This document shows, piece by piece, positions 1-8,304 of a DNA stretch of 64,000 nucleotides. This DNA comes from Comamonas serinivorans (GTDB taxonomy: Bacteria; Pseudomonadota; Gammaproteobacteria; Burkholderiales; Burkholderiaceae_C). The position numbers and the translations under genes are program-made. Positions within the stretch are counted from its first letter, which is position 1. Each line of letters opens with the position of its first letter. The stretch spans positions 4,324,501-4,388,500 of the forward strand of contig NZ_CP021455.1 in the NCBI RefSeq assembly GCF_002158865.1. The letters run 5' to 3'. The notes beneath the pieces are model-generated. The model saw only the letters and a list, made by a program, of their open reading frames with translations. It had not been told where the DNA came from and ran no database searches.

Positions 1-404
1 TCGACGTGCTGAGCACGGTGCAGGAGATCCGCCCCGGTGACCGCCTGGTGCCCGAGCCCGACGCCGACATGCGCACCTACAACCCGCGGGCACCGATCCA
101 GCTCGTCGATGGCCGGGTGATCAGCGTCTATGGCGAAGCCGTGTCCATGGTCGGTCAGAACCAGATCGCGTCGATCAACCGCGGCGCGCGCGATGGCATG
201 GAGCCTGGCCAGGTGGTGGCCCTGTTCTCGACCGGCCGCACCGTGCGCGACCTGACGCGCGAAGGCGACCGCGAACGCATCAAGCTGCCCGACGAACGCA
301 ATGGCCTGGCCATGGTGTTCAAGGTCTACGAGAAGGTCTCGTACATCCTGGTGCTGCAGATCAACGATGGCGTGAAAGCCGGCGACCGCATCGTCAACCC
401 CTGA
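1..404 (+). CDS. LysM-type protein, C-terminal part (5' end outside window)
   Basis: The open frame runs in from the window edge, so only the last 133 residues are visible. The visible part is a soluble beta-rich region with the stretch VISVYGEAVSMVGQNQIASINRG and an ending VKAGDRIVNP. This matches the C-terminal half of the LysM-domain (peptidoglycan-binding) proteins that precede dprA in many Burkholderiales. The LysM domain itself would lie upstream and cannot be seen here, so the family call rests on the C-terminal sequence and on position. A strong intrinsic terminator at 486-518 and a palindromic repeat at 416-465 follow the stop codon, which suggests that dprA is transcribed separately. 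Confidence 0.7.
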   Translation, partial: DVLSTVQEIRPGDRLVPEPDADMRTYNPRAPIQLVDGRVISVYGEAVSMVGQNQIASINRGARDGMEPGQVVALFSTGRTVRDLTREGDRERIKLPDERNGLAMVFKVYEKVSYILVLQINDGVKAGDRIVNP

Positions 405-415
405 TCCATTGACGG

Positions 416-465
416 GAGTATGAACCGATTGCCGTTTTAAAACGAACGGGCATTTCTTCATACTC
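416..465. repeat. Palindromic repeat copy 1
   Basis: The outer arms are GAGTATG and CATACTC, fully complementary, and the inner part carries CCGTTTT facing AACGG. It begins 12 bp after the stop codon of the LysM-type gene and precedes the terminator of that gene. Confidence 0.85.
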
Positions 466-485
466 CATCAACAGTTGATCATTCA

Positions 486-518
486 ACGGGCAGCAGGCCT
501 TGGCCTTCTGCCCGTTTT
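486..518 (+). terminator. Intrinsic terminator after the LysM-type gene
   Basis: An 8-bp perfect stem (ACGGGCAG facing CTGCCCGT) closes a loop that can itself fold (AGGCCTTGGCCTT), and the 3' arm runs into TTTT. It lies between the LysM-type stop and the dprA start, so dprA probably has its own promoter or depends on read-through. Confidence 0.75.
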
Positions 519-535
519 CGTGTCAGCATGCACCG

Positions 536-1741
536 ATGGACACGGATGAACTGCGCCTTTGGCTGCGCCTGCTGCACACCCCCGGTATCGGCAACCATGC
601 CGCCCGCAAGCTGCTGGCGGCGCTGGGCCTGCCCGAGCACATCTTCGCGGCGCCCGCCTCGGTGCTGGATGCCGTGGTCGGCCCCAAGCAAGCCCAGGCC
701 CTGAAGCGCGAGCCCGACGACCTGCCCCAGCGCCTCGCCACGTGCCAGGACTGGCTGGCCGCCAGCGCCCGGGATGGCCTGCCCCGCACGGTGCTCAGCC
801 TGGCCGACGCGCGGTATCCCGCCTGCCTGCTGCAGATCGAAGACCCGCCCCCGGTGCTGTTCGTGCTGGGCGATCTCGCCCGGCTGGCTCGGCATGACCC
901 GCGCCAAAGCCTGGCCATCGTGGGGTCGCGCAACCCCACCCCGCAAGGCAGCCAGACGGCGCGTGCCTTCGCGCGCCACCTCGCACAGCAGGGCCTGACC
1001 ATCGTGTCCGGGCTGGCGCACGGCATCGACGCCGCCGCGCATGCGGGCGCCCTGGAGGCGGCGGCCGCGCCCGTGCCGACCCTGGCCCTGGTCGGCACCG
1101 GGCTGGACCGCGTCTACCCCCGCCAGAACCAGGCCCTGGCGCGCGACGTGGCCCAGCGCGGCCTGCTGCTGAGCGAGTTCGCGCCCGGCACCCCGCCGCT
1201 GCCCAGCAACTTCCCCAAGCGCAACCGCCTGATCGCCGGCCTGTCGCGCGGCACGCTGGTGGTCGAGGCCGCGCTGCAGTCCGGTTCACTGATCACGGCA
1301 CGCCTGGCGGGTGAGCAAGGCAAGGACGTGTTTGCCATCCCGGGGTCCATCCATGGCACGCAATCGCGCGGCTGCCATGCCTTGATCCGTGAGGGCGCCC
1401 GGCTGGTCGAATCCGTGCAAGACATCCTCGACGAATGGTCCTGGCAAAGCGCGCCCTCAACAGTCCGCCCACCGGACGGCGCACCCGACGGCGACGGGCG
1501 ACCCGGCACTGCCACGACAACCACGCAGTGCAGCGCTTCAATGGCAATCACCACAGCACCTGACGCCGAGGATGACGAACTGCTGCGCGCCATGGGCGCC
1601 GACCCCATCGGCCTGGACGCCTTGCAGGCGCGCACGGGCTGGCCCACGCCCCAGCTGCAGGCGCGGCTGCTGGAGCTGGAGCTGGAAGGCCGTGTGGGCC
1701 GCCTGCCCGGCCAGCTGTTTCAGGCTCTGGGCTTGGGGTAG
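536..1741 (+). CDS. dprA: DNA-processing protein DprA
   Basis: DprA binds incoming single-stranded DNA during natural transformation and loads RecA onto it in the cytoplasm. The 401-residue product has the Rossmann-like DprA core, with VGSRNPTPQG near residue 130 and SGLAHGIDAAAHAGAL near residue 160. A C-terminal winged-helix segment follows (about 345-400, ending LPGQLFQALGLG) after a Ser/Thr/Pro-rich linker. The ATG at 536 (MDTDELRLW) was chosen because the family core starts there; the frame is open to 500. The usual downstream partners smg and topA of related genomes are not seen. Instead about 500 bp without a recognisable gene separate dprA from a convergent DUF1631 gene. Confidence 0.95.
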   Translation: MDTDELRLWLRLLHTPGIGNHAARKLLAALGLPEHIFAAPASVLDAVVGPKQAQALKREPDDLPQRLATCQDWLAASARDGLPRTVLSLADARYPACLLQIEDPPPVLFVLGDLARLARHDPRQSLAIVGSRNPTPQGSQTARAFARHLAQQGLTIVSGLAHGIDAAAHAGALEAAAAPVPTLALVGTGLDRVYPRQNQALARDVAQRGLLLSEFAPGTPPLPSNFPKRNRLIAGLSRGTLVVEAALQSGSLITARLAGEQGKDVFAIPGSIHGTQSRGCHALIREGARLVESVQDILDEWSWQSAPSTVRPPDGAPDGDGRPGTATTTTQCSASMAITTAPDAEDDELLRAMGADPIGLDALQARTGWPTPQLQARLLELELEGRVGRLPGQLFQALGLG

Positions 1742-2236
1742 CTGGCATCGATCCCCTGGCATGGATCGCTGGCGCCTTGGGCGTGGCTGGTGCGGGCTGG
1801 CCATGCCATGGCGCCCAGGAGGCCATCGCCCAGCGCCAGGAACCCCCACGCATATCGCGCGAGCATGGCACGTCACAACCGGCTGCACGGCGTGCGCAAC
1901 CCAGCACGGTCAGCAAGATGGCTGCGAAGGTTCTGTCGCGCACGCACCTGCCGTGGCCGCGGCGGACACCCGGATGGCCAAGGTGCGCTGGACACTGTGG
2001 AAGCTGTGCGCATGGGTCGCCAATGCGGGCTTCCGTGTGAGGAATCTGCACCATTCTGAAGACCAGCGCAGCCGAGCGACGGAATGTGGGTCCATGCGCT
2101 GACCCAGCGACCGCCGGTCATGACCACCTTCTGCAGATCGATGCAGCCCCTGTCCATGCTGGCGCCGATGTCGCAGCGGTTCACACGCCGAACCAGGCAT
2201 GACCCAGGATGTGCTGGGCCGCCCAACTGCCGCTCG
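1742..2236. other. Intergenic region without recognisable gene
   Basis: About 495 bp lie between the convergent dprA and DUF1631 genes. Several short open frames exist on both strands, but none has a convincing ribosome-binding site or family resemblance. No copy of the palindromic repeat and no clear terminator hairpin was found. It could be a decayed remnant left by rearrangement after dprA. Confidence 0.5.
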
Positions 2237-4648
2237 CTACAACAGGCGCGTGGGCTCGGCCTCGAGCTTGGCGATGGCCATGCGCGTGGCGCGCACGGTC
2301 AGGGCCTCTTCTTCGGTCGGATAGATCAAACCGGCCTGCAAGAAGGAGGCCAGGCGCCGGGCCTGGATGAGGTAGCTGTGGCCCGCCGCCGTGGTGAACA
2401 GGTGAATCTGGCCGCGCTCGCTGCGCCAGGCGTACTGCACCTGCAGCGACTGGTCCAGGTGATGCAGCTGGAACCACTGGCCGATTTCGAGCTCCCGCGC
2501 CCAGGCCAGCATGCCTTCGCTGGGATCCGAGCCGCCGTGCGTGATGACTTCGAGCGCCGAGGCATCCACCCCCAGCATGAGCTCGATGCTCGTGGGGTCC
2601 AGCATCACATCGCCCGCGGCGTCGTCGGTGACCACGTCTTCCAGCGAGGCCAGGCTGCGCGCCAGCTGCTCGATCTGCTCGGTCGTGATCGCATTCGCAC
2701 GGTTGAGGAAGGCCTGCGCCACGGCGTCGTTGAGGGACTTGATGTGCCCCTCCTGCGTGTCGGGCGCCAGGTTGAGCATGTCCATGCCCTTGCGCAAGCG
2801 GCTCAGCAAATTGGGCAAGGCCTGGATCACGGCCGTGCGCTCACGGCTCGTGGGTTTGGGGCTCGCCGCCCACACCAGGTCGGTGGCCGTGCGCTTGAGG
2901 GCCAGGGTTTCGGCATGCTGGCCCCCATGACGGACCGCCCCCATGGCCATGACATCGGCCCACACCTTGAACACGAACTCGCGCACCACGTCGCTCACCG
3001 GCATGGTGTCCAGCAGCTTGCGCAACTCGATCGTGTACTGGATCGACAAGGCGTCTTTTTGCTCGACCTGCTGGGCAATCGACACCACGCGTTGGGTCAA
3101 ATCGCCGCCCGCCAAGTGGCGTGTCAGGAATTTCTTGAACTCGTCGAACACCAGCTGGAACACGCGCTTGCCGGTCTCGGGGTACTGCTCGATCACCTGC
3201 ACCACGCGGCGGATTTCGGCCTCCAGCCGACCGCCCTGCAAGCCGGCCGCATCGAAGCCCAACACGCAGGCACCCATGCGGTCGATCAGCTGGCGCGCCG
3301 GGTGGTCCATGCTGCTGAAGAAGTCCGGGTCCACCATGGCCACGCGCAACACGGGAATCTGCAGCCGCGCAAACCACACGCGCACCACCGGCGGAATGCG
3401 CTCTTCCGCCAGGATGGCCTGGAACATCAAGGCCACCACCTCGACGATGGCTTTCTCGCCCTCTTTGTCGGTGCGCTTCTTGAGCTTGTCGGCCCGCTCG
3501 TCCACATACCGCGCGACCAGGCCCACGTTGACCGTGCCGCCCGGCTCGCGCTGCAGCAGGATGGTGGCCGGAAAGCCGTCGTCCTTGGTCCGCAGGGCTT
3601 CGACCAGCCCCGGCGAGGGCACCAGCGGGTGCGCGGCATCGAAGTCATCGATGCGGTCGGACAACAGCCGTCGCAACTGGCCCAGCACCCCTTGGGCGCG
3701 CTGGCGCATCCGCAGCATGGGCGTCAAGGCCGTGAGCAAGCGCGTTTCCAGCTCGGCCGACGGCATGCCATGCACATGCACCACACCACCCGCCCCCGGT
3801 ATGGTCCCCGGGACGTCGGACTGTTGCCCCATGGCCGCCACAGACTCGACCGAGCCCTGGGCCACGCTCCAGCCACCCAAACCCGGCCCGCCACCGGCCA
3901 CCAGCTCGCCTCCCACGGTCTGCACAGCCGGCCCGCCAGGGGCAGGCTGACCTGCGGCACCTGAGCGACCGCCCGCCGACGCCCCTGCCGGGCCCACGTC
4001 GGCCGCCCGGCGCATCAAAGGCCGCAGATCGATCTGCTGAAGCACACCCTGCTCGATCAGGAAGGCGTTGGCCTGGTGGTAGGCCTCGGTCAACAGCTGG
4101 GCCAGTGCAGCCCGCAACGGCTCGTGCACGATCGCCCAGGCCTCGCGGCTCATGCCGACGTCCAGCCACTGCTCGATCACCATGCGCGTCAGCACATCGG
4201 GATGCAACACATCCTTGTGGGACAGGTCCTGGCTGCCATCGAGGTGGCGCACGCGCACGCGCAAGTCACTGAGCTCCTGCGCGGCCATGTCGTTCACGGC
4301 CAGGCTCAGGCGCGAGGCAATGATGCGGGTCTCGACCTCTTCATCCCCGACCAGGGCCAGGGTGGTGGGCAGCATGACGGGGCCACCCATGCGCGTTTCG
4401 CCGCCGGAAAGCGCACCCTGCCAGGCTTGACGCATGCCCTCGACCCAGCGCGAGGCGTTCTGAGTCAGGCCCTGGGAAGCGGCCTGCATCTGGATGGCCT
4501 GGCGGCCATCCTTGACGTCTGCAGCCTGCAGCGTCCGTTTGGCGATGTCGGCAAAGGACGGCAAGGCCTTCTCCACTTCCTTGACGAAGCGGTCGCGAAC
4601 CTCGATCGCCAGGAAACGGGATTGCGCGGAGGGCCTTGGGTCAGACAT
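2237..4648 (-). CDS. DUF1631 domain-containing protein
   Basis: This 803-residue cytoplasmic protein belongs to the DUF1631 family of large, mostly helical beta/gammaproteobacterial proteins of unknown function. It starts MSDPRPSAQSRFLAIEVRDRFVKEVEKALPSF and holds the family's characteristic helical stretches. A low-complexity Gly/Ala/Pro-rich linker spans about residues 215-285. The C-terminal part (about 700-803: GMLAWARELEIGQWFQLHHLDQSLQVQYAW) looks like a small PilZ-like beta domain that often ends these proteins; this is inference. It lies 25 bp downstream of secF on the same strand and could be the distal gene of the yajC-secD-secF unit. Length is typical for the family. Confidence 0.85.
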   Translation of the reverse strand: MSDPRPSAQSRFLAIEVRDRFVKEVEKALPSFADIAKRTLQAADVKDGRQAIQMQAASQGLTQNASRWVEGMRQAWQGALSGGETRMGGPVMLPTTLALVGDEEVETRIIASRLSLAVNDMAAQELSDLRVRVRHLDGSQDLSHKDVLHPDVLTRMVIEQWLDVGMSREAWAIVHEPLRAALAQLLTEAYHQANAFLIEQGVLQQIDLRPLMRRAADVGPAGASAGGRSGAAGQPAPGGPAVQTVGGELVAGGGPGLGGWSVAQGSVESVAAMGQQSDVPGTIPGAGGVVHVHGMPSAELETRLLTALTPMLRMRQRAQGVLGQLRRLLSDRIDDFDAAHPLVPSPGLVEALRTKDDGFPATILLQREPGGTVNVGLVARYVDERADKLKKRTDKEGEKAIVEVVALMFQAILAEERIPPVVRVWFARLQIPVLRVAMVDPDFFSSMDHPARQLIDRMGACVLGFDAAGLQGGRLEAEIRRVVQVIEQYPETGKRVFQLVFDEFKKFLTRHLAGGDLTQRVVSIAQQVEQKDALSIQYTIELRKLLDTMPVSDVVREFVFKVWADVMAMGAVRHGGQHAETLALKRTATDLVWAASPKPTSRERTAVIQALPNLLSRLRKGMDMLNLAPDTQEGHIKSLNDAVAQAFLNRANAITTEQIEQLARSLASLEDVVTDDAAGDVMLDPTSIELMLGVDASALEVITHGGSDPSEGMLAWARELEIGQWFQLHHLDQSLQVQYAWRSERGQIHLFTTAAGHSYLIQARRLASFLQAGLIYPTEEEALTVRATRMAIAKLEAEPTRLL

Positions 4649-4673
4649 GCGCCAATGCTAACGCCCTACAGGC

Positions 4674-5624
4674 TCAAACCACTGCGCCCGCATTCGGATC
4701 ATTGGGATCCAATTCACGCTTGCTGCCTTTGATGAGGTCTTCGCGGCGGATGCCCAGCCACAGCGCGATCGACGCCGCCACGAACACCGACGAATAGATG
4801 CCGAAGCAGATGCCGATCGTCAGCGCCATGGCGAAGTAATGCAGGGTCTCGCCCCCGAAGAACAGCATGGACAGGACCATGAACTGGGTCGAACCGTGCG
4901 TGATGATGGTGCGCCCGATGTTCATCGTGATGGCGTGGTTGACCACGGCCTCGGGGTCCATGCGGCGTTCGCGCCGGAAGGCCTCGCGGATCCGGTCGAA
5001 GATCACCACCGACTCGTTGACCGAGTACCCCAACACCGCCAACACCGCAGCCAGCACAGAGAGCGAGAACTCCCACTGGAACAGGGCAAAAAAGCCCAGG
5101 ATGATGACCACGTCGTGCAGGTTGGCCACGATGCCGGCCACCGCATACTTCCATTCGAAGCGGATGGCCAGATAGATCATGATGCCCACGACCACGAAGG
5201 CCAGGGCCTTCAGGCCATTGATGGTCAGCTCTTCGCCCACCTGGGGCCCCACGAACTCGTTGCGATCGAGCTTGACGGTGGGGTCCTTGGCCTTCAGCGC
5301 CGCCATCAGCTTGTCGGTCTGTTGCTCAGAGCTCTCCCCTTTTTGCACCGGCAGGCGGATCAACACGTCGCGCGACGAGCCGAAGTTCTGCACCTGCACG
5401 TCCCGGTAACCCAGGCCCCCCACGGTGCTGCGGATCTGGTTCAGATCGGCCGATTGCTCATAGCGCACCTGCAGCAGCGTGCCGCCCGTGAACTCGACCG
5501 ACAGGTGCAAGCCCTTGGTGACGATGAAAAACACCGCCGCCACGAACATGACCACCGACACCATGTTCAGCGCCAGCTTGTGGCGCATGAACGGAACATC
5601 GCGATGTACTTTGAAAAATTCCAT
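4674..5624 (-). CDS. secF: Protein translocase subunit SecF
   Basis: SecF pairs with SecD in the inner membrane and uses the proton motive force to help SecYEG release proteins on the periplasmic side. The 316-residue product starts MEFFKVHRDVPFMRHKLALNMVS with the first membrane helix. It carries the FTGGTLLQVRY motif of the periplasmic domain (about residue 45), then five membrane helices containing GYSVNESVVIFDRIREAFRRERR and the MTLTIGICFGIYSSVFVAASIALWLG-type end. A GGAG ribosome-binding site precedes the ATG. The gene follows secD by 13 bp, so the two are almost certainly co-transcribed. Confidence 0.97.
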   Translation of the reverse strand: MEFFKVHRDVPFMRHKLALNMVSVVMFVAAVFFIVTKGLHLSVEFTGGTLLQVRYEQSADLNQIRSTVGGLGYRDVQVQNFGSSRDVLIRLPVQKGESSEQQTDKLMAALKAKDPTVKLDRNEFVGPQVGEELTINGLKALAFVVVGIMIYLAIRFEWKYAVAGIVANLHDVVIILGFFALFQWEFSLSVLAAVLAVLGYSVNESVVIFDRIREAFRRERRMDPEAVVNHAITMNIGRTIITHGSTQFMVLSMLFFGGETLHYFAMALTIGICFGIYSSVFVAASIALWLGIRREDLIKGSKRELDPNDPNAGAVV

Positions 5625-5637
5625 GGTGAAGCTCCGC

Positions 5638-7524
5638 TCAGTCTGCCGTGGTCACGCTGGTGCTCGAACCGCTCGTGCCGGGACGCCACACCGTGCCGAT
5701 GGACACCGTCTTGAGTTTCTTCTTGCCGCCGTACCAGAAGTTCACCAGGCCACGCGACACGACGACGGCCGAGAACATGCTGGTCAGGATGCCCAGGCAA
5801 TGCACCACGGCAAAGCCGCGCACCGGACCGGATCCGAAGGCCAGCAAGGCAATGCCGGCGATCAGCGAGGTGACGTTGGAGTCCATGATGGTGGCCCAGG
5901 CCCGGTCGTACCCCAGGTGGATGGCCATTTGGGGGGACGCGCCGCCGCGCAGCTCTTCCCGCACCCGTTCGTTGATCAGCACGTTGGCGTCGATCGCCAT
6001 GCCCAGCGTCAACGCGATGGCGGCAATGCCCGGCAGGGTCAGGGTCGCCTGCAGCATGGACAGCAGGGCCGTCAGCATGACTAGGTTCACCGTCAAGGCG
6101 ATGGCCGAGAACACCCCGAACAGGTGGTAGTACAGGATCATGAACACCGCGATGCCCACGAAGCCCCACAACACGCTGTGGAAGCCCTTGCTGATGTTCT
6201 CCTTGCCCAGGCTGGGGCCGATGGTGCGCTCTTCGATGATTTCCATCGGCGCGGCCAGCGAGCCGGCCCGCAGCAGCAGGGCCAGGTCATTGGCTTCGGC
6301 GATGCCCATCGAGCCCGAAATCTGGAAGCGGTTGCCCAGCTCGTCGTTGATCGACGGCGCCGTCAGCACCTCGCCCTTGCCCTTTTCGAACAGCACGATG
6401 GCCATGCGCTTGTTCAGGTTGCGCCGGCTGGTTTCCTTCATCACCTGGCCGCCCTTGGCGTCCACGGTCAGGTCCACCTTGGGCTGCTGGTTGCGGCTGT
6501 CGATGCCGGCCTGCGCGTCGGTCAGGTTCTCACCCGTCAACAGCACCTGCTTCTTGAGGATGACGCGGCGGCCATCGCGGTCCAGGAAGGCCTCGGAACC
6601 AAACGGCACCGGGCCGTTGCCCATCTCGGCCGCATGGCCCTCGGTGCTCTCGTCCACCAGGCGCATTTCCAGCGTGGCCGTGCGGCCGATGATGCGCTTG
6701 GCCTGCGCCGGGTCCTGCATGCCGGGCAGCTGCACCACGATGCGATCGAGGCCCTGCTGCTGAATGACGGGCTCGGCCACGCCCAGCTCGTTGATGCGGT
6801 TGTGCAGCGTGGTGATGTTCTGCTTGAGCGCCTGGTCCTGCATCTGACGCAGGGCCTCGGGTTTGAAGCTGAACACCACGCGGTCGGCGCCACCGGCGCC
6901 GTTCACCACCTGCAGGTCAGGCATCTGATCGCGTACCGCGCGCGTCACGGCATCGCGCACGTCGTCTCCGCTGACGCGCACCTCGATCTGCTCCGCCGAC
7001 CGCGTCACGCCCGAATGCTGAATCTTCTTGTCGCGGAACACGCTGCGCAGGTCGTCGACATAGGTGTCGATGCGCTTGTCCATGGCGGCAGCCATGTCGA
7101 CCCGCATCATGAAGTGCACGCCACCGCGCAAATCCAGGCCCAGGTACATGGGGCGGGCGTTGAGCTTGGTCAGCCAATCGGGCGAGCGCGACAGCAGCGT
7201 CATGGCCACGGTGTAGCTGGGGTCCTCGGCGCTGGGGTTCAGGGTGCGATCGATCACGTCCTTGGCCTTGGCCTGCGTGTCTTCGCTGCCGAGGCGCACG
7301 CGCAGCGAGGTGCCGTCGAACTGCACACCCTCGTTGGCGATGTTGGCCGCCTTCAGGCCATCCACCACCTGCGTCTGAACCACCTCGGTGACCTTGGCCG
7401 TGGCCTTGCCTGGTGACACCTGCACCGAGGGCGCTTCCCCATAGAAATTGGGCAGCGTGTAAATGATGCTGACCAGCACCACGAGGGCGATCAGCACGTA
7501 CTTCCAGAGGGGATAACGGTTCAT
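5638..7524 (-). CDS. secD: Protein translocase subunit SecD
   Basis: SecD is the large subunit of the SecDF proton-driven export motor. The 628-residue protein has an N-terminal membrane helix (about 8-26) and the DLRGGVHFMMRVD motif near residue 131. The periplasmic P1 head follows, with RIVVQLPGMQDPAQAKRIIGRTATLEMR. A C-terminal block of five membrane helices (about 430-590) contains LTLGMAIDANVLINERVREELR, which holds the conserved Asp of the proton path. Length is normal. Upstream, yajC is read in the same direction with a 74-bp gap. Confidence 0.97.
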   Translation of the reverse strand: MNRYPLWKYVLIALVVLVSIIYTLPNFYGEAPSVQVSPGKATAKVTEVVQTQVVDGLKAANIANEGVQFDGTSLRVRLGSEDTQAKAKDVIDRTLNPSAEDPSYTVAMTLLSRSPDWLTKLNARPMYLGLDLRGGVHFMMRVDMAAAMDKRIDTYVDDLRSVFRDKKIQHSGVTRSAEQIEVRVSGDDVRDAVTRAVRDQMPDLQVVNGAGGADRVVFSFKPEALRQMQDQALKQNITTLHNRINELGVAEPVIQQQGLDRIVVQLPGMQDPAQAKRIIGRTATLEMRLVDESTEGHAAEMGNGPVPFGSEAFLDRDGRRVILKKQVLLTGENLTDAQAGIDSRNQQPKVDLTVDAKGGQVMKETSRRNLNKRMAIVLFEKGKGEVLTAPSINDELGNRFQISGSMGIAEANDLALLLRAGSLAAPMEIIEERTIGPSLGKENISKGFHSVLWGFVGIAVFMILYYHLFGVFSAIALTVNLVMLTALLSMLQATLTLPGIAAIALTLGMAIDANVLINERVREELRGGASPQMAIHLGYDRAWATIMDSNVTSLIAGIALLAFGSGPVRGFAVVHCLGILTSMFSAVVVSRGLVNFWYGGKKKLKTVSIGTVWRPGTSGSSTSVTTAD

Positions 7525-7598
7525 GGAGCGCTTTCAGGCCAGACCCCGGGGGCCTGGATCCAACCGGCCGAGCAGCGCGCGCGGCGCCGCGCGTGACG

Positions 7599-7934
7599 TC
7601 ACTTCAGGGTGTTCTTGGGCATCACGCCCACGATGGCCGAGCGCTGGAGGCGGATTTCGACGTTGGTGGCCACTTCCAGGCTGACGAAGTTCTCGTCCAT
7701 CTTGGTGATGCGGCCCAGCAGGCCGCCGGCCGTGACCACTTCATCGCCCTTGGCCAGGGCATCGATCATGGCGCGATGCTCTTTTTGCTTGCGCATCTGC
7801 GGGCGGATCATGACGAAATACATCACCGCAAAAATGGCAACGAACGGCAGCATGCTCATCAAAGAGCCTTGCAGGCCGCCGCCAGCGGCTGCGGCGGGGG
7901 CGGCAGTCTGTGCAAACGCGGACGAAATCAGCAC
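7599..7934 (-). CDS. yajC: Preprotein translocase accessory subunit YajC
   Basis: YajC is a small single-span inner-membrane partner of SecDF. The 111-residue product begins at a GTG (MLISSAFAQTAAPAAAAGGG) and has one hydrophobic helix with SLMSMLPFVAIFAVMYFVMIRPQMRKQ. The cytoplasmic domain ends RLQRSAIVGVMPKNTLK. The GTG at 7934 is preceded by AGGAT at suitable distance. It is the first gene of the yajC-secD-secF unit; tgt and queA, which often precede it, are absent here. Confidence 0.95.
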   Translation of the reverse strand: MLISSAFAQTAAPAAAAGGGLQGSLMSMLPFVAIFAVMYFVMIRPQMRKQKEHRAMIDALAKGDEVVTAGGLLGRITKMDENFVSLEVATNVEIRLQRSAIVGVMPKNTLK

Positions 7935-8253
7935 GTGGAAATCCTATGCAAGTGGAAGGCACACGCCCCAGGACATGAGGCGCGACAAAGACTTGGCCCG
8001 CTTTGGGCAAGCCGGTCATTGTATGCGGGCGTATCAAGCCCGGAACAGGCCAGGGATTCGGGGGCCGACGGGGCGCCGCCGCCTCTTGGGGACCGCCCTG
8101 GCCACGGCAGACCATCGCCGCGGATGGGCTCGGACGCACGCCGAGCTCACCTCGCTCAGACGCTCAAGGGCACCCTGCAAGGGTTCGCCGGTCGCTGTGT
8201 CGCGTTCATGCAGCCGCCCATCAGCAGTGCCTTGACCATCCAAATCGACCAAG
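7935..8253. other. Intergenic region upstream of yajC
   Basis: About 320 bp separate yajC from the palindromic repeat at 8254. No protein family, RNA or clear hairpin was recognised. It must hold the yajC-secDF promoter (minus strand), but no clear -35/-10 pair could be assigned by eye. Confidence 0.4.
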
Positions 8254-8302
8254 CAGTATGCCCCACTTCTCGTTTCACTTGAAACGGGAATGGATGCATA
8301 CT
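8254..8302. repeat. Palindromic repeat copy 2
   Basis: The outer arms are CAGTATG and CATACT and the inner stem is TCGTTTCA facing TGAAACGG, the best-paired centre after copy 10. It starts 3 bp beyond the stop codon of the minus-strand oxidoreductase gene. Confidence 0.88.
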
Positions 8303-8304
8303 CC

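Noticed and set aside
2084..3964. Long open frame (626 codons) on the plus strand opposite the DUF1631 gene
   Set aside because: It is antisense to a clear family member, His/Arg/Gln-rich, with no domain; a typical shadow frame in high-GC DNA.
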